64,000 nt of DNA from an uncultured Oscillospiraceae bacterium (GTDB lineage: Bacteria > Bacillota > Clostridia > Oscillospirales > Acutalibacteraceae), in contig UQFO01000009.1 of assembly GCA_900540275.1 (NCBI GenBank), forward strand, positions 1 to 64,000, given 5' to 3'. Below, piece after piece: positions 9,090 to 16,313 of the stretch. The notes under the pieces are model-generated. The model was not told the DNA's origin and searched no databases. It was given only the letters and a program-made list of their open reading frames with translations. Every line of letters begins with the position of its first letter. Position 1 is the first letter of the stretch. Made by a program: the position numbers and the translations under genes.

Positions 9090-9118
9090 ATTTTAGCACG
9101 TTTAAAGCGGGCTGTAAA
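9090..9118 (-). promoter_or_regulatory. probable PFOR promoter
   Basis: Read on the minus strand: TTTACA (9113-9118), 17-base spacer, TAAAAT (9090-9095), leaving a leader of about 80 bases. Confidence 0.55.
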
Positions 9119-9303
9119 GTGGAAATAACATTAAATTTGTTTGAATAAAATTTTCTTTTGAATTTAAAAATACATATACGGAAAAAAGCACAAACATGCG
9201 ATGAAACAGGGCAAAATGCACAACCTGTACAGCCCCGGCCCGTCCAGTAAAGAGCCGGGGGTCCTGCTGTGTGCCCAAGTGCTGGCATTTTGCTCGTTTT
9301 TGT

Positions 9304-9332
9304 TTGACAAATTCCCTTGAACATCGTAAAAT
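9304..9332 (+). promoter_or_regulatory. sigma-A-type promoter
   Basis: Perfect TTGACA (9304-9309), 17-base spacer, TAAAAT (9327-9332). It drives the CorC/HlyC-like gene starting at 9373. Confidence 0.8.
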
Positions 9333-9372
9333 ATCTGTAATATCAGCTTTGATAAGGAAAGGGGAAAAACCG

Positions 9373-10242
9373 ATGCCTGACGACACAGGTGGAAGTAGCA
9401 ACGGAAAGCGGCAGAACAGGCTGCTTAAAATATTCGGGCACAGCGCGCTCGACAAAATAACGGAGCAGGACATCCTGTTCCTTGTAAATGCCGGGAAAGA
9501 GAAGGGCATGATTGAGAGCAGCACCTGCGCGATGATAGAAAATATATTTGAGTTCGACGACCTGAACGCCGGCGAGCTGATGACGCACCGCACGGATATC
9601 AAGGCGATTGAAGATACGGACCCGCTTTGCGAAGCGGTGGATGTGTTTATAGAGACAGGCTATTCGCGTATTCCTGTATTCCATGAGGATATTGACAACA
9701 TCGTGGGCCTTCTGTACGCGAAGGACCTGCTTGGCTACGTCGGCGGGGAAATTCCGGCGGACTTTAAGATTACCGATATTGCAAGGGACGCGTTTTACGT
9801 GCCCAAGTCGAAAAACTGCAGCGAGCTGTTTACGGAAATGACAGCCAGCAAGGTACAGCTTGCCGTCGTTGTTGATGAGTACGGCGGAACGGAAGGGCTG
9901 ATTACGATGGAGGATTTGATTGAATCCATCGTCGGAAATATCCAGGACGAATACGACAACGAGGAAGAGGAAATGCGCCGTTTGAGCGACAATATCTACA
10001 CAGTGGACGGCGCGGCAGACATCGACGACGTCAGTGAACTGATTGGCGTAAAGCTGCCCGACGACGACTGCGATACGATAGCCGGGCTGATGCTTGAAAC
10101 GCTCGGCGAGGTTCCCGCGGCCGGAGACAGGCCTACGGTCGAAATCGGCGGGGTAAAGTTCACCGCCGTGGATATCGAGGAGCGGCGCATCACGCGCGTG
10201 CTCATTGAAAAGCCTGAGCAAAAAGGGGCGCAGAATATTTAA
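9373..10242 (+). CDS. CBS-domain CorC/HlyC (TlyC)-type protein, soluble form
   Basis: 289 residues from the ATG at 9373, chosen because AAGGAAAGGGG lies just upstream and the promoter at 9304-9332 would fall inside the longer frame. Order: an N-terminal segment ending in the conserved GELMTHRTDI, two CBS motifs (SRIPVFHEDIDNIVGLLYAKD; AVVVDEYGGTEGLITMEDLI) and a C-terminal CorC_HlyC domain (about 205-285, TIAGLMLETLGEVP). The DUF21 membrane domain of the full-length relatives is absent, as in CorC/YbeX. Relatives are linked to Mg/Co ion efflux; the old 'hemolysin' label rests on weak evidence. Actual role here unproven. Confidence 0.85.
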   Translation: MPDDTGGSSNGKRQNRLLKIFGHSALDKITEQDILFLVNAGKEKGMIESSTCAMIENIFEFDDLNAGELMTHRTDIKAIEDTDPLCEAVDVFIETGYSRIPVFHEDIDNIVGLLYAKDLLGYVGGEIPADFKITDIARDAFYVPKSKNCSELFTEMTASKVQLAVVVDEYGGTEGLITMEDLIESIVGNIQDEYDNEEEEMRRLSDNIYTVDGAADIDDVSELIGVKLPDDDCDTIAGLMLETLGEVPAAGDRPTVEIGGVKFTAVDIEERRITRVLIEKPEQKGAQNI

Positions 10243-10304
10243 AAACCGGGCAGGGGCGACCCTGCTCTTTTCTTATGGACTGGCAGAAGGGAAGCGAATG
10301 GAAG

Positions 10305-11150
10305 ATGTTTGACGCTGGGTTGATTTTAGAGGGAGGGGGTATGCGCGGCGTATACACGGCCGGCGTGCTCGATTTTTTCCTGGATAAGGGGCTGTGGTTC
10401 AAAAGCTGCTACGCCGTTTCGGCAGGGGCGGGGCATGCGTGCAGCTACCTTGCGCGGCAGCGCGGACGTGCCTTTGCCGTCAATGTAGACTATCTGGGCG
10501 ATAAACGGTACATGGGCGTTTCCAGCCTGCTCAAAACGGGCGACCTGTTCGGCGCGGATATGCTGTATAAGATTATCCCGGAGGAGCTTTACCCCATCGA
10601 TTACAAGGCGTTTGCCGAAAATGAAAGCCGCCTTTACGCCGCCGTAACCAATTGCGAAACGGGACAGGCCGAATATATCCCCATCAGGGATTTAAAGACC
10701 GACTTGATTTACGTGCGCGCGTCGGCCTCGCTTCCGATGGTTTCGCGTATGGTAGAGGCTGGCGGGAATAAATACCTTGACGGCGGCGTATCTGATTCCA
10801 TCCCAATAAAAAAATCCATAGCCGACGGCAATAAAAAGAACGTGCTCGTTCTGACAAGGGACGGCTCGTACCGCAAGCAGCCAGGCGCAATGGCGGCTCT
10901 CATCCGGACGAAGTACCGCAAATACCCGGCGCTCGTCGAACAGATAGAACGGCGCTACCTGCACTATAACGAGGCGCTCGATTTTATTAAACAGGAGGAA
11001 GAGCGGGGCAGGGCGTTCGTAATCCGTCCGAGAAAGCCAGTCGATATCAGCCGTACAGAAAAAAACAAGGAAAAGCTCCGCGCCCTCTACGAGGAGGGCT
11101 ACAGCGACGCGGAAATGGCGCACGGGCCGCTGATGGAATTCCTTGGCTAA
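10305..11150 (+). CDS. patatin-like phospholipase (YjjU-type)
   Basis: 281 residues from the ATG at 10305. An earlier in-frame ATG at 10275 lacks a ribosome site and sits in the preceding hairpin, while relatives begin right before the oxyanion loop. Motifs: LILEGGGMRGVYTAGVL (oxyanion GGGMRG), the nucleophile elbow AVSAGAG with its serine, and DGGVSDSIP, whose Asp completes the Ser-Asp dyad. The first elbow residue is Ala where G-x-S-x-G has Gly. Family members hydrolyse acyl esters of lipids; the substrate is unknown. No signal peptide, so cytoplasmic or peripheral. It follows the CBS gene by 62 bases with a weak hairpin between them, and ends in a strong terminator. Confidence 0.85.
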   Translation: MFDAGLILEGGGMRGVYTAGVLDFFLDKGLWFKSCYAVSAGAGHACSYLARQRGRAFAVNVDYLGDKRYMGVSSLLKTGDLFGADMLYKIIPEELYPIDYKAFAENESRLYAAVTNCETGQAEYIPIRDLKTDLIYVRASASLPMVSRMVEAGGNKYLDGGVSDSIPIKKSIADGNKKNVLVLTRDGSYRKQPGAMAALIRTKYRKYPALVEQIERRYLHYNEALDFIKQEEERGRAFVIRPRKPVDISRTEKNKEKLRALYEEGYSDAEMAHGPLMEFLG

Positions 11151-11164
11151 ACATCAAAGCTTTT

Positions 11165-11192
11165 GCCGCGCAGGAACCTGCGCGGCCTTTTT
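11165..11192 (+). terminator. terminator of the patatin gene
   Basis: GCCGCGCAGG (11165-11174) pairs with CCTGCGCGGC (11177-11186), followed by a T-run. Confidence 0.9.
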
Positions 11193-11277
11193 GTATATAA
11201 GCCGGCTATGGGATATGTTTTTTGTAATTAAGGGTATAAAAGAGGCCTTGCCACTGGGTCGGCTTCTGGGCAAAAAG

Positions 11278-11305
11278 TGAAGGGCGGCTTGATTGCCGCC
11301 CTTCA
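11278..11305 (-). terminator. hairpin, terminator-like on the minus strand
   Basis: Perfect 11-bp stem TGAAGGGCGGC (11278-11288)/GCCGCCCTTCA (11295-11305). CTTTTTG follows on the minus strand only. No minus-strand gene ends next to it, which is odd; it may be left from a lost gene. Confidence 0.5.
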
Positions 11306-11493
11306 CCCCCCTAAAATCATGTCGAACCCTTACAAAAACAAGAAAAAAAGGGAGGGGTATATATTTATCTCTTCGTCAAAGGCAACCGGCCTTGCTGGAA
11401 CAGAGCTTGCCTAAATAAATGACAAAGAGAAAATATATCAGATAAACTATGAACATGACGATAAAAACAGCATTCAAGCCTTTTGTGGGTTTT

Positions 11494-11536
11494 GCCCGCC
11501 CCTGCCAAAATAAAATAATTTCATCCAGGGGCGGGC
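11494..11536. other. stem-loop, 11-bp GC stem with 21-base AT loop
   Basis: GCCCGCCCCTG (11494-11504) and CAGGGGCGGGC (11526-11536) are perfect complements around a loop made almost only of A and T. Without a U-tract on either side it is not a normal terminator. Confidence 0.5.
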
Positions 11537-11828
11537 GTTGCCAAGAGAGGTAGATAAGAGGATAGGATGGGAGAAGAGAAGAAAAGAGATGCTATCTATA
11601 TTAAAACCACATTTCACGATTGGCATATATAATCTGCTTTTGTTTCTTACATAACGAATTACAGTTCAAATCAGGTGATTCCTGCGAAAACAGCTAACTA
11701 TATTAGTTGTTTTTTAGATTATACCATATAGGTATTGCATTTGTAAAGAATAAACTTAAAATTTTTTATATCTTTTTTGTTTTTTCATATAATATATATC
11801 CGTAAGTTCTTGGAAGGAGCGGATTATA

Positions 11829-12005
11829 TTGCTTGCTGATACCATTATGAACCGGATAACAGAGCTTCGGGAGCAAAAGGGCGTATCTGAACGTGAAATG
11901 AGCATAGCGCTCGGCAAAAGCCCCAACTATTTATATTTTATGAAAAAAAAGGGGCAGACAAACCGTCTGCCCCTTGCTTTTTTGTCCACTTTATTTTGCG
12001 TATGA
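11829..12005 (+). pseudogene. truncated XRE-family regulator (N-terminal half only)
   Basis: A TTG at 11829 has an ideal AAGGAG nine bases upstream and a TATAAT at 11788-11793; the frame gives 58 codons. Residues 1-42 match the first helices of the XRE protein at 12690-13016 (here QKGVSEREMSIALGKSPNYL, there KKGVSEMQMSREIGKSPTYL). The frame then runs straight into the terminator of the opposite hepT gene and stops at 12003-12005. The second half of the DNA-binding domain is missing, so binding is unlikely. Read as a gene remnant that still has its translation signals; see the C-terminal remnant at 13030-13240. Confidence 0.7.
11951..11983. terminator. bidirectional terminator
   Basis: GGGGCAGAC (11951-11959) pairs with GTCTGCCCC (11965-11973). 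T-rich tails occur on both strands. It ends the hepT operon on the minus strand. Confidence 0.85.
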
Positions 12006-12398
12006 TTCCAGCCGCTGGGCCAGCTCGTCGAATAGGGGAAGGTAGGTGCCCTCTACACGGGAGCATATCTCGATGGCAATGTTTTCGTCATAGACGTGGC
12101 TCGTATTGTTCCTGTCCTGAAGCAGCAAAAGCCATCCGGCCTCGTCCGTAATAACGCCGATTTTGAACGCCCTTTTCAACACTTCCCTGGGGGTATCGAG
12201 CCGTATCCCCTCTAAAAGCTCATATTCACGGATGGTCTTCCAAGCGAGCTCGGTGGTGAATTCAAAACGCTGGATGATGGAGTCGCGCAGGAACTCCCTC
12301 TTGTCTTCGTCATGCTCTGCGTTGTAGTACACGACGGCTTTTTGCAGCTGCCCCTGCGCCTGGGTAAGCTGCTCCAATTTATGCTTGAATTTGTTCAT
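11991..12398 (-). CDS. hepT: HepT-like HEPN toxin (type VII TA; HI0074 family)
   Basis: 135 residues of the nucleotidyltransferase-substrate-binding family (RFEFTTELAWKTIREYE is its typical core helix). The HEPN RX4HXY motif is intact: Arg96, His101, Tyr103 (RNNTSHVY). In characterised MntA-HepT pairs HepT is an RNase and the cognate MntA inactivates it by AMPylating the tyrosine of this motif. It overlaps the mntA gene by 20 bases, which indicates coupled translation. Last gene of an XRE-mntA-hepT operon ending at the hairpin at 11951. Toxicity is inferred from the family. Both motifs are whole, so nothing suggests decay of this gene. Confidence 0.88.
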   Translation of the reverse strand: MNKFKHKLEQLTQAQGQLQKAVVYYNAEHDEDKREFLRDSIIQRFEFTTELAWKTIREYELLEGIRLDTPREVLKRAFKIGVITDEAGWLLLLQDRNNTSHVYDENIAIEICSRVEGTYLPLFDELAQRLESYAK

Positions 12399-12693
12399 AT
12401 ATAACTACACCGTCCTTTTCGATTTCTTTGAGCAGTTCTGGAGAGGTGTTTTTTCCAATATAAACGACGTCAAATTCCAGCAGCGTCGGGAGGTTGTCGA
12501 TATCTTCAGAAAAAAGGCATTGCCGGACAAGCGGCAGCCCGTAAACGGCAATATCAATATCGCTGCGCTCCGCATTGTCCCCGCGCGCGCGCGAGCCGAA
12601 CAATATAATTTTATCAACGCTGTATTTTGCCCCGAGGCCCGCAATAAGGCTGAACAGCTCCGTGGCGGCGGAAGTGCCGGCAATTTTTTTCAA
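12379..12693 (-). CDS. mntA: MntA-like minimal nucleotidyltransferase antitoxin
   Basis: 104 residues. The nucleotidyltransferase motif GSX10DXD is exact (Gly33-Ser34, Asp45-x-Asp47), with the third Asp probably Asp75 (LLEFDVVYIG). These enzymes transfer AMP to the tyrosine of HepT and so neutralise it. The start is a TTG at 12693 overlapping the stop of the upstream XRE gene (TTGA), with AGGGGG upstream; the 3' end overlaps hepT. The tight overlaps show one translational unit. Confidence 0.9.
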   Translation of the reverse strand: MKKIAGTSAATELFSLIAGLGAKYSVDKIILFGSRARGDNAERSDIDIAVYGLPLVRQCLFSEDIDNLPTLLEFDVVYIGKNTSPELLKEIEKDGVVIYEQIQA

Positions 12694-13016
12694 TCAGGGT
12701 TCCCCCTTTTTTGCGCCATTTTTATTAGGGGAAGGAGAACCCGCAAAGCGTCTTCAGAGCAATTTTGGAGCTCGCGCACACCCTCGTTCAATACCATGGG
12801 GTTACTTACTCCGCCGTTGAAAAAGTCAACCAGGCTTATGCCGAAATAGTCGCAGATATCGATGAGGGTGTGAAGGGAAGGCAGCCCTTTATTAGACATA
12901 ACAGCAGACAAATAAGTAGGCGACTTTCCTATTTCGCGGCTCATCTGCATTTCAGATACGCCTTTCTTTATTCGCAGGGAAGTAATTCTTTCCCTGATAA
13001 AATCATCTGTATTCAT
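12690..13016 (-). CDS. XRE-family transcriptional regulator linked to MntA-HepT
   Basis: 108 residues from the ATG at 13016 (AAGGAGG eight bases upstream; a TTG at 13022 is too close to that site). Helix-turn-helix at about residues 4-65 (QMSREIGKSPTYLSAVMSNKG, then SLHTLIDICDYFGISLVDFF), followed by a short helical tail. It is the first gene of an overlapping operon with mntA and hepT and probably autoregulates it. A third regulator gene is not a standard part of MntA-HepT modules as I know them. Two broken relatives lie on either side of this operon. Confidence 0.85.
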   Translation of the reverse strand: MNTDDFIRERITSLRIKKGVSEMQMSREIGKSPTYLSAVMSNKGLPSLHTLIDICDYFGISLVDFFNGGVSNPMVLNEGVRELQNCSEDALRVLLPLIKMAQKRGNPD

Positions 13017-13029
13017 GCCCAACGCCTCC

Positions 13030-13240
13030 TTACCTTTGATTAAGGTAATCGATATAAGTTTTAATATGTGAAAGCTCTTCTGGCGGCAAGCTTATGAGCT
13101 CCTGCCTGATTTCCTCAATAAATGCGGGGGCGTGGTTGTCAAAGTGGAAGAAGTCCGGCAGAGTAATCCCGAGGTATTGGCAGACAGCGTTTAACATCGG
13201 CAGTGAAGGGATGCTTTTGTTTTTCAATAAAAAATTAAAT
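13030..13240 (-). pseudogene. XRE-family remnant (C-terminal half only)
   Basis: The frame encodes FNFLLKNKSIPSLPMLNAVC and continues QYLGITLPDFFHF, which aligns with the second half of the neighbouring XRE domain (YLSAVMSNKGLPSLHTLIDIC, DYFGISLVDFF), and then a helical tail to the stop at 13030. The first helices are missing: upstream the frame runs out of register into the 3' end of ktrA. No start with a ribosome site is visible. Read as the 3' half of a broken regulator gene, possibly the partner of the 5' half at 11829. Confidence 0.65.
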
Positions 13241-13885
13241 TCTGGATGAAAGCTTAAAGATGTCGCTGTTCTTTCCAATGATGACGACATGGTCGTCCCC
13301 GTCAAGCACATACTCGGCGGACGGCATCGGCATCAGCCGCTCACCGCGTTTTACCGCCAGGATGTTGACATGGTACTTTCGGCGGATATCCGAGCTTGCG
13401 ATGCTCCTCCCCGCCCAGGACTCATGCACGGGAATCTCCGAAATCGAGTATTCCGGCGAAATCTCTATATAGTCGAAAATGTTGTTCGCGCTCATGCGGA
13501 TGGCAAGCTTTTCAGCGACCTCTTTAATCGGGTAGACAACCTCGTCCGCGCCGTTGCGCAGCAAAAACTTGCGCTGGATTTCACTGTCTGCCTTTGAGAC
13601 GACCTTGTTTGCGCCCATTTCCTTGAGCAGGGATGTAATTTCAAGCGAGGATTGGAAGTTCTCGCCGATGGTAACGAAGCACACGTCGAAATTATTGATG
13701 CCGAGCGACTGCAAAACAGTTGGGTTTGTACAGTTGCCTATCTGCGCGTCCGTAAAGCTTGAAGCAACACGTTCAATGACCTCCGGATCCTTGTCGACGA
13801 CCATAACCTCGTTGTCCATTTGGATGAGCTTTCCGGCAAGCTGGCTGCCAAAACGCCCCATTCCAATTACCAAAAATGATTTCAT
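13235..13885 (-). CDS. ktrA: KtrA/TrkA-type potassium channel regulatory subunit
   Basis: 216 residues, the normal length of KtrA. RCK_N Rossmann domain with FLVIGMGRFGSQLAGKL at the N-terminus and the acidic VDKDPE loop; RCK_C domain at about 130-215. It forms a cytoplasmic ring that binds ATP/ADP or NAD(H) and gates the KtrB channel. It follows the ktrB-like gene by 59 bases on the same strand. Its last codons overlap the frame of the XRE remnant. A weak AAAGGA lies just before the ATG. Confidence 0.92.
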   Translation of the reverse strand: MKSFLVIGMGRFGSQLAGKLIQMDNEVMVVDKDPEVIERVASSFTDAQIGNCTNPTVLQSLGINNFDVCFVTIGENFQSSLEITSLLKEMGANKVVSKADSEIQRKFLLRNGADEVVYPIKEVAEKLAIRMSANNIFDYIEISPEYSISEIPVHESWAGRSIASSDIRRKYHVNILAVKRGERLMPMPSAEYVLDGDDHVVIIGKNSDIFKLSSRI

Positions 13886-13944
13886 TTCCTTTGACGCCTC
13901 ACAATTTTCAATTTGTCTGTGGATACCGGCTTATATCGATAGGA

Positions 13945-15285
13945 TTAACCAATCATAACTTTTTCAGTCGGGCGGTTGATGGGGACCACCGTCTTTTTCT
14001 GCGCGATAATCAGCGCGAAGGACAGCCCCCCGACCCTTCCTGCGAACATCAAAATCATAATAATAATTTTCGACGCCATACTCAGGGAAGGCGTAATGCC
14101 GAGCGAAAGCCCGACGGTGCCGACGGCCGAAACAACCTCGAACAGCACCTGCTTCATGGAGAACGGGTCAATGGTACAAATAGTGAGCGTAGACACAATC
14201 ACGGCGAGCAGATAAATCGTTACAATGGCGCTTGCCTGGCGCAGGACGCCCTCGTCAAGCCTGCGCTTAAACACGGCAATCTGCGACGACTGGCGCGCCG
14301 ACGCGAGCGCCTCAATTATCAAAACGGCGAGCGTCGTCGTCTTGATGCCGCCCGCGGTAGAGCCGGGGCTGCCGCCGATAAACATGAGTACAATCGTTAA
14401 AATACCGCCGCCTTCAGAAAGGGAATTGAGGTCCACCGTGTTAAAGCCCGCTGTCCTCGGCGTAACTGCCTGGAATACAGAGGCCATCAGCTTGCCCCCG
14501 GTATTCATTTCCCGGAACGCGTGGTTAAATTCCATAATAAAGAAAGCAATGGTTGAAACGGCAATCAGCGCAATCGTCGCGGTCAGCACGACCTTTGAAT
14601 GCAGCTGGAGCTTGCGGAAGCGGAACCTGCAGTTATACAGGTCGCTCCAAACAAAGAACCCGATACCGCCGACTACTATCAGCCCCGCAACCGTAAAATT
14701 GACCAACGGGTCGTCGGCATAGCTTGTCAGGGACGAAAACTTGTCGAACCGCCCCATTAAATCAAAGCCCGCGTTACAGAACGCGGAAACAGAATGGAAC
14801 ACCCCGTTATATATCCCGCGGAAAAATCCCATATCCGGGACAAAGCGGAGGGATAAAAGCAGCGCGCCGATTCCCTCGAATACAAACGTACCAAGGATTA
14901 CCCGTTTTATCAGGCGCACCGCGCCGCTGATTTTCAGCGTGCCGGTCGACTGCATAATAAGCTTTCTTTCATACAGCCCGATGTGGCGCCTAAGCACTAT
15001 CGACATCATGGAAACAAGCGTCATGAATCCAATCCCGCCGACTTGAATCAGGCATAGAATCACAATTTGCCCAAAAATCGTCCAGTGCGCAAATGTGTCA
15101 TAAATCACCAGGCCGGTTACGCATGTCGCCGAGGTTGCCGTATAAATGGAATTTATGTACGGCGTCCATTCCCCGCTGCGTGAGGCAATCGGCAGGCACA
15201 GCAAAAACGAGCCCAGCAATATGACAAGCAGAAAGCTCGCCGCGATTAGCTGCACATAGGATATCTTCAACTTATTGAATAACAC
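13945..15285 (-). CDS. ktrB: KtrB/TrkH-type potassium uptake channel
   Basis: 446 residues with about ten transmembrane helices and four pore loops. The filter-region segments are recognisable: SATCVTGL, SAFCNAGF, GGSPGSTAGG and SAVGTVGLSLG, with the four filter glycines present. It takes up K+ (coupled to Na+ in KtrAB systems) across the cytoplasmic membrane together with the KtrA ring encoded next. The start is a GTG at 15285 with AAGGAAGGG nine bases upstream. First gene of a ktrB-ktrA operon with a promoter around 15373-15400. Confidence 0.93.
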   Translation of the reverse strand: MLFNKLKISYVQLIAASFLLVILLGSFLLCLPIASRSGEWTPYINSIYTATSATCVTGLVIYDTFAHWTIFGQIVILCLIQVGGIGFMTLVSMMSIVLRRHIGLYERKLIMQSTGTLKISGAVRLIKRVILGTFVFEGIGALLLSLRFVPDMGFFRGIYNGVFHSVSAFCNAGFDLMGRFDKFSSLTSYADDPLVNFTVAGLIVVGGIGFFVWSDLYNCRFRFRKLQLHSKVVLTATIALIAVSTIAFFIMEFNHAFREMNTGGKLMASVFQAVTPRTAGFNTVDLNSLSEGGGILTIVLMFIGGSPGSTAGGIKTTTLAVLIIEALASARQSSQIAVFKRRLDEGVLRQASAIVTIYLLAVIVSTLTICTIDPFSMKQVLFEVVSAVGTVGLSLGITPSLSMASKIIIMILMFAGRVGGLSFALIIAQKKTVVPINRPTEKVMIG

Positions 15286-15372
15286 TTGAGCACCCTTCCT
15301 TTGCAGCGACTGTGCGCTCTTCTATGCGAAAAAAACGGGATGATTTTCTTCCCTGTTGCAGTCTCGACTGAT

Positions 15373-15400
15373 ATTATAGCACGCCGTCAAAAAAACACAA
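15373..15400 (-). promoter_or_regulatory. promoter of ktrBA
   Basis: On the minus strand: TTGTGT (15395-15400), 16-base spacer, TATAAT (15373-15378), about 88 bases upstream of the GTG start. Confidence 0.55.
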
Positions 15401-15672
15401 CCTGCATCGCATAGGAATCCCTTTTTTCATCACAAAGATACATTTTGCCTGCCTATTTTTGGTTACTATGCTTACACCCCCGCAGCCGCCGGAGCGCACG
15501 CCCTACCAAAAAAGCCGGTTCCTTACAAAAAACATGCGGGTACGCCCGTAACATGGGTGCGCGTATCTGTCCATCCTATGCGGCGTCAGGATAAAAAGAC
15601 AAAAATTTGAATTCGTGCATAAGTTTTCCGAACCGTTCAATAATAATGTTAAAACAAAAGGAGGAAATATGA

Positions 15673-16212
15673 ATGGAACTTAAAGGCAGCAAAACAGAAG
15701 CAAACCTGCTCGCAGCTTTTTCCGGCGAATCCCAGGCAAGAAACAAATATACCTTTTATGGGGCCGTCGCAAAAAAGGAAGGCTACGAGCAAATCGGCGC
15801 ACTCTTTGAGGAAACGGCAAACAACGAAAAGGAGCACGCCGAGATTTGGTTTAAATACCTGCACGGCGGGCAGCTCCCGAACACGCTGGACGGCCTGCTC
15901 GACGCAGCCGAGGGCGAGCATTACGAGTGGACCACCATGTATAAGGAGTTCGCGGATATTGCGGAAGAAGAGGGCTTCAAAGAAATTGCGGCTATCATGC
16001 GGTTGGTAGCAAACATCGAAAAGGAGCATGAGGAGCGGTTCCGCAAGTTGCGCGTGAATTTGCAGGAGAACAAAGTATTTACGCGCGACGGCGAACAGGT
16101 CTGGCTGTGCCGGAACTGCGGGCATATCCACGTGGGCAAGTCCGCGCCGCAGGTCTGCCCTGTCTGCAAGCACAAGCAGTCCTATTTCGAAATCAAGGCT
16201 GAGAATTATTGA
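15673..16212 (+). CDS. rbr: rubrerythrin
   Basis: 179 residues. The N-terminal ferritin-like four-helix domain has the diiron ligands in ESQARNKY, NNEKEH, EEEGFKEIA and NIEKEHEERF. A C-terminal rubredoxin-like domain has CRNCG and CPVCK, the Fe(Cys)4 site. It reduces hydrogen peroxide in anaerobes with electrons from NAD(P)H via rubredoxin-type carriers; cytoplasmic. The ATG at 15673 has AAAGGAGG eight bases upstream; an overlapping ATG at 15669 is out of frame. Stands alone. Confidence 0.96.
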   Translation: MELKGSKTEANLLAAFSGESQARNKYTFYGAVAKKEGYEQIGALFEETANNEKEHAEIWFKYLHGGQLPNTLDGLLDAAEGEHYEWTTMYKEFADIAEEEGFKEIAAIMRLVANIEKEHEERFRKLRVNLQENKVFTRDGEQVWLCRNCGHIHVGKSAPQVCPVCKHKQSYFEIKAENY

Positions 16213-16251
16213 CTTTTCCCCTGGCCTGATGTATTGTTAAATCGCACAAAA

Positions 16252-16290
16252 CAGCGCGCCGCCCGTGTTTTTACACGCGGCGCGCTGATT
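16252..16290 (+). terminator. terminator after rubrerythrin
   Basis: CAGCGCGCC (16252-16260) pairs with GGCGCGCTG (16279-16287), with inner CGTGT/ACACG pairing round TTTT. The following T-stretch is short. Confidence 0.65.
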
Positions 16291-16313
16291 TTACATAACG
16301 AAGGATTCTGCTT

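Larger units (their letters stand above)
11193..11813. other. 620-base gap without recognised gene
   Basis: It holds two strong hairpins (listed separately), a purine-rich stretch at 11545-11590 and AT-rich sequence from 11700. A 21-codon frame at 11567-11632 (ATG after AGGATAGG) is the only start with a plausible ribosome site and could be chance. No known structured RNA was recognised. Confidence 0.5.

Noticed and set aside
5738..9148. Long plus-strand open frames (332 and 755 codons) opposite the PFOR gene
   Set aside because: They are antisense to an intact 1184-residue enzyme, have no ribosome site and show the Arg/Val-rich composition typical of the reverse frame of GC-biased codons.
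13030..13311. Full 93-codon frame as an intact XRE protein
   Set aside because: The first 25 codons are the out-of-frame 3' end of ktrA and do not resemble the XRE N-terminus; only the C-terminal half is homologous.
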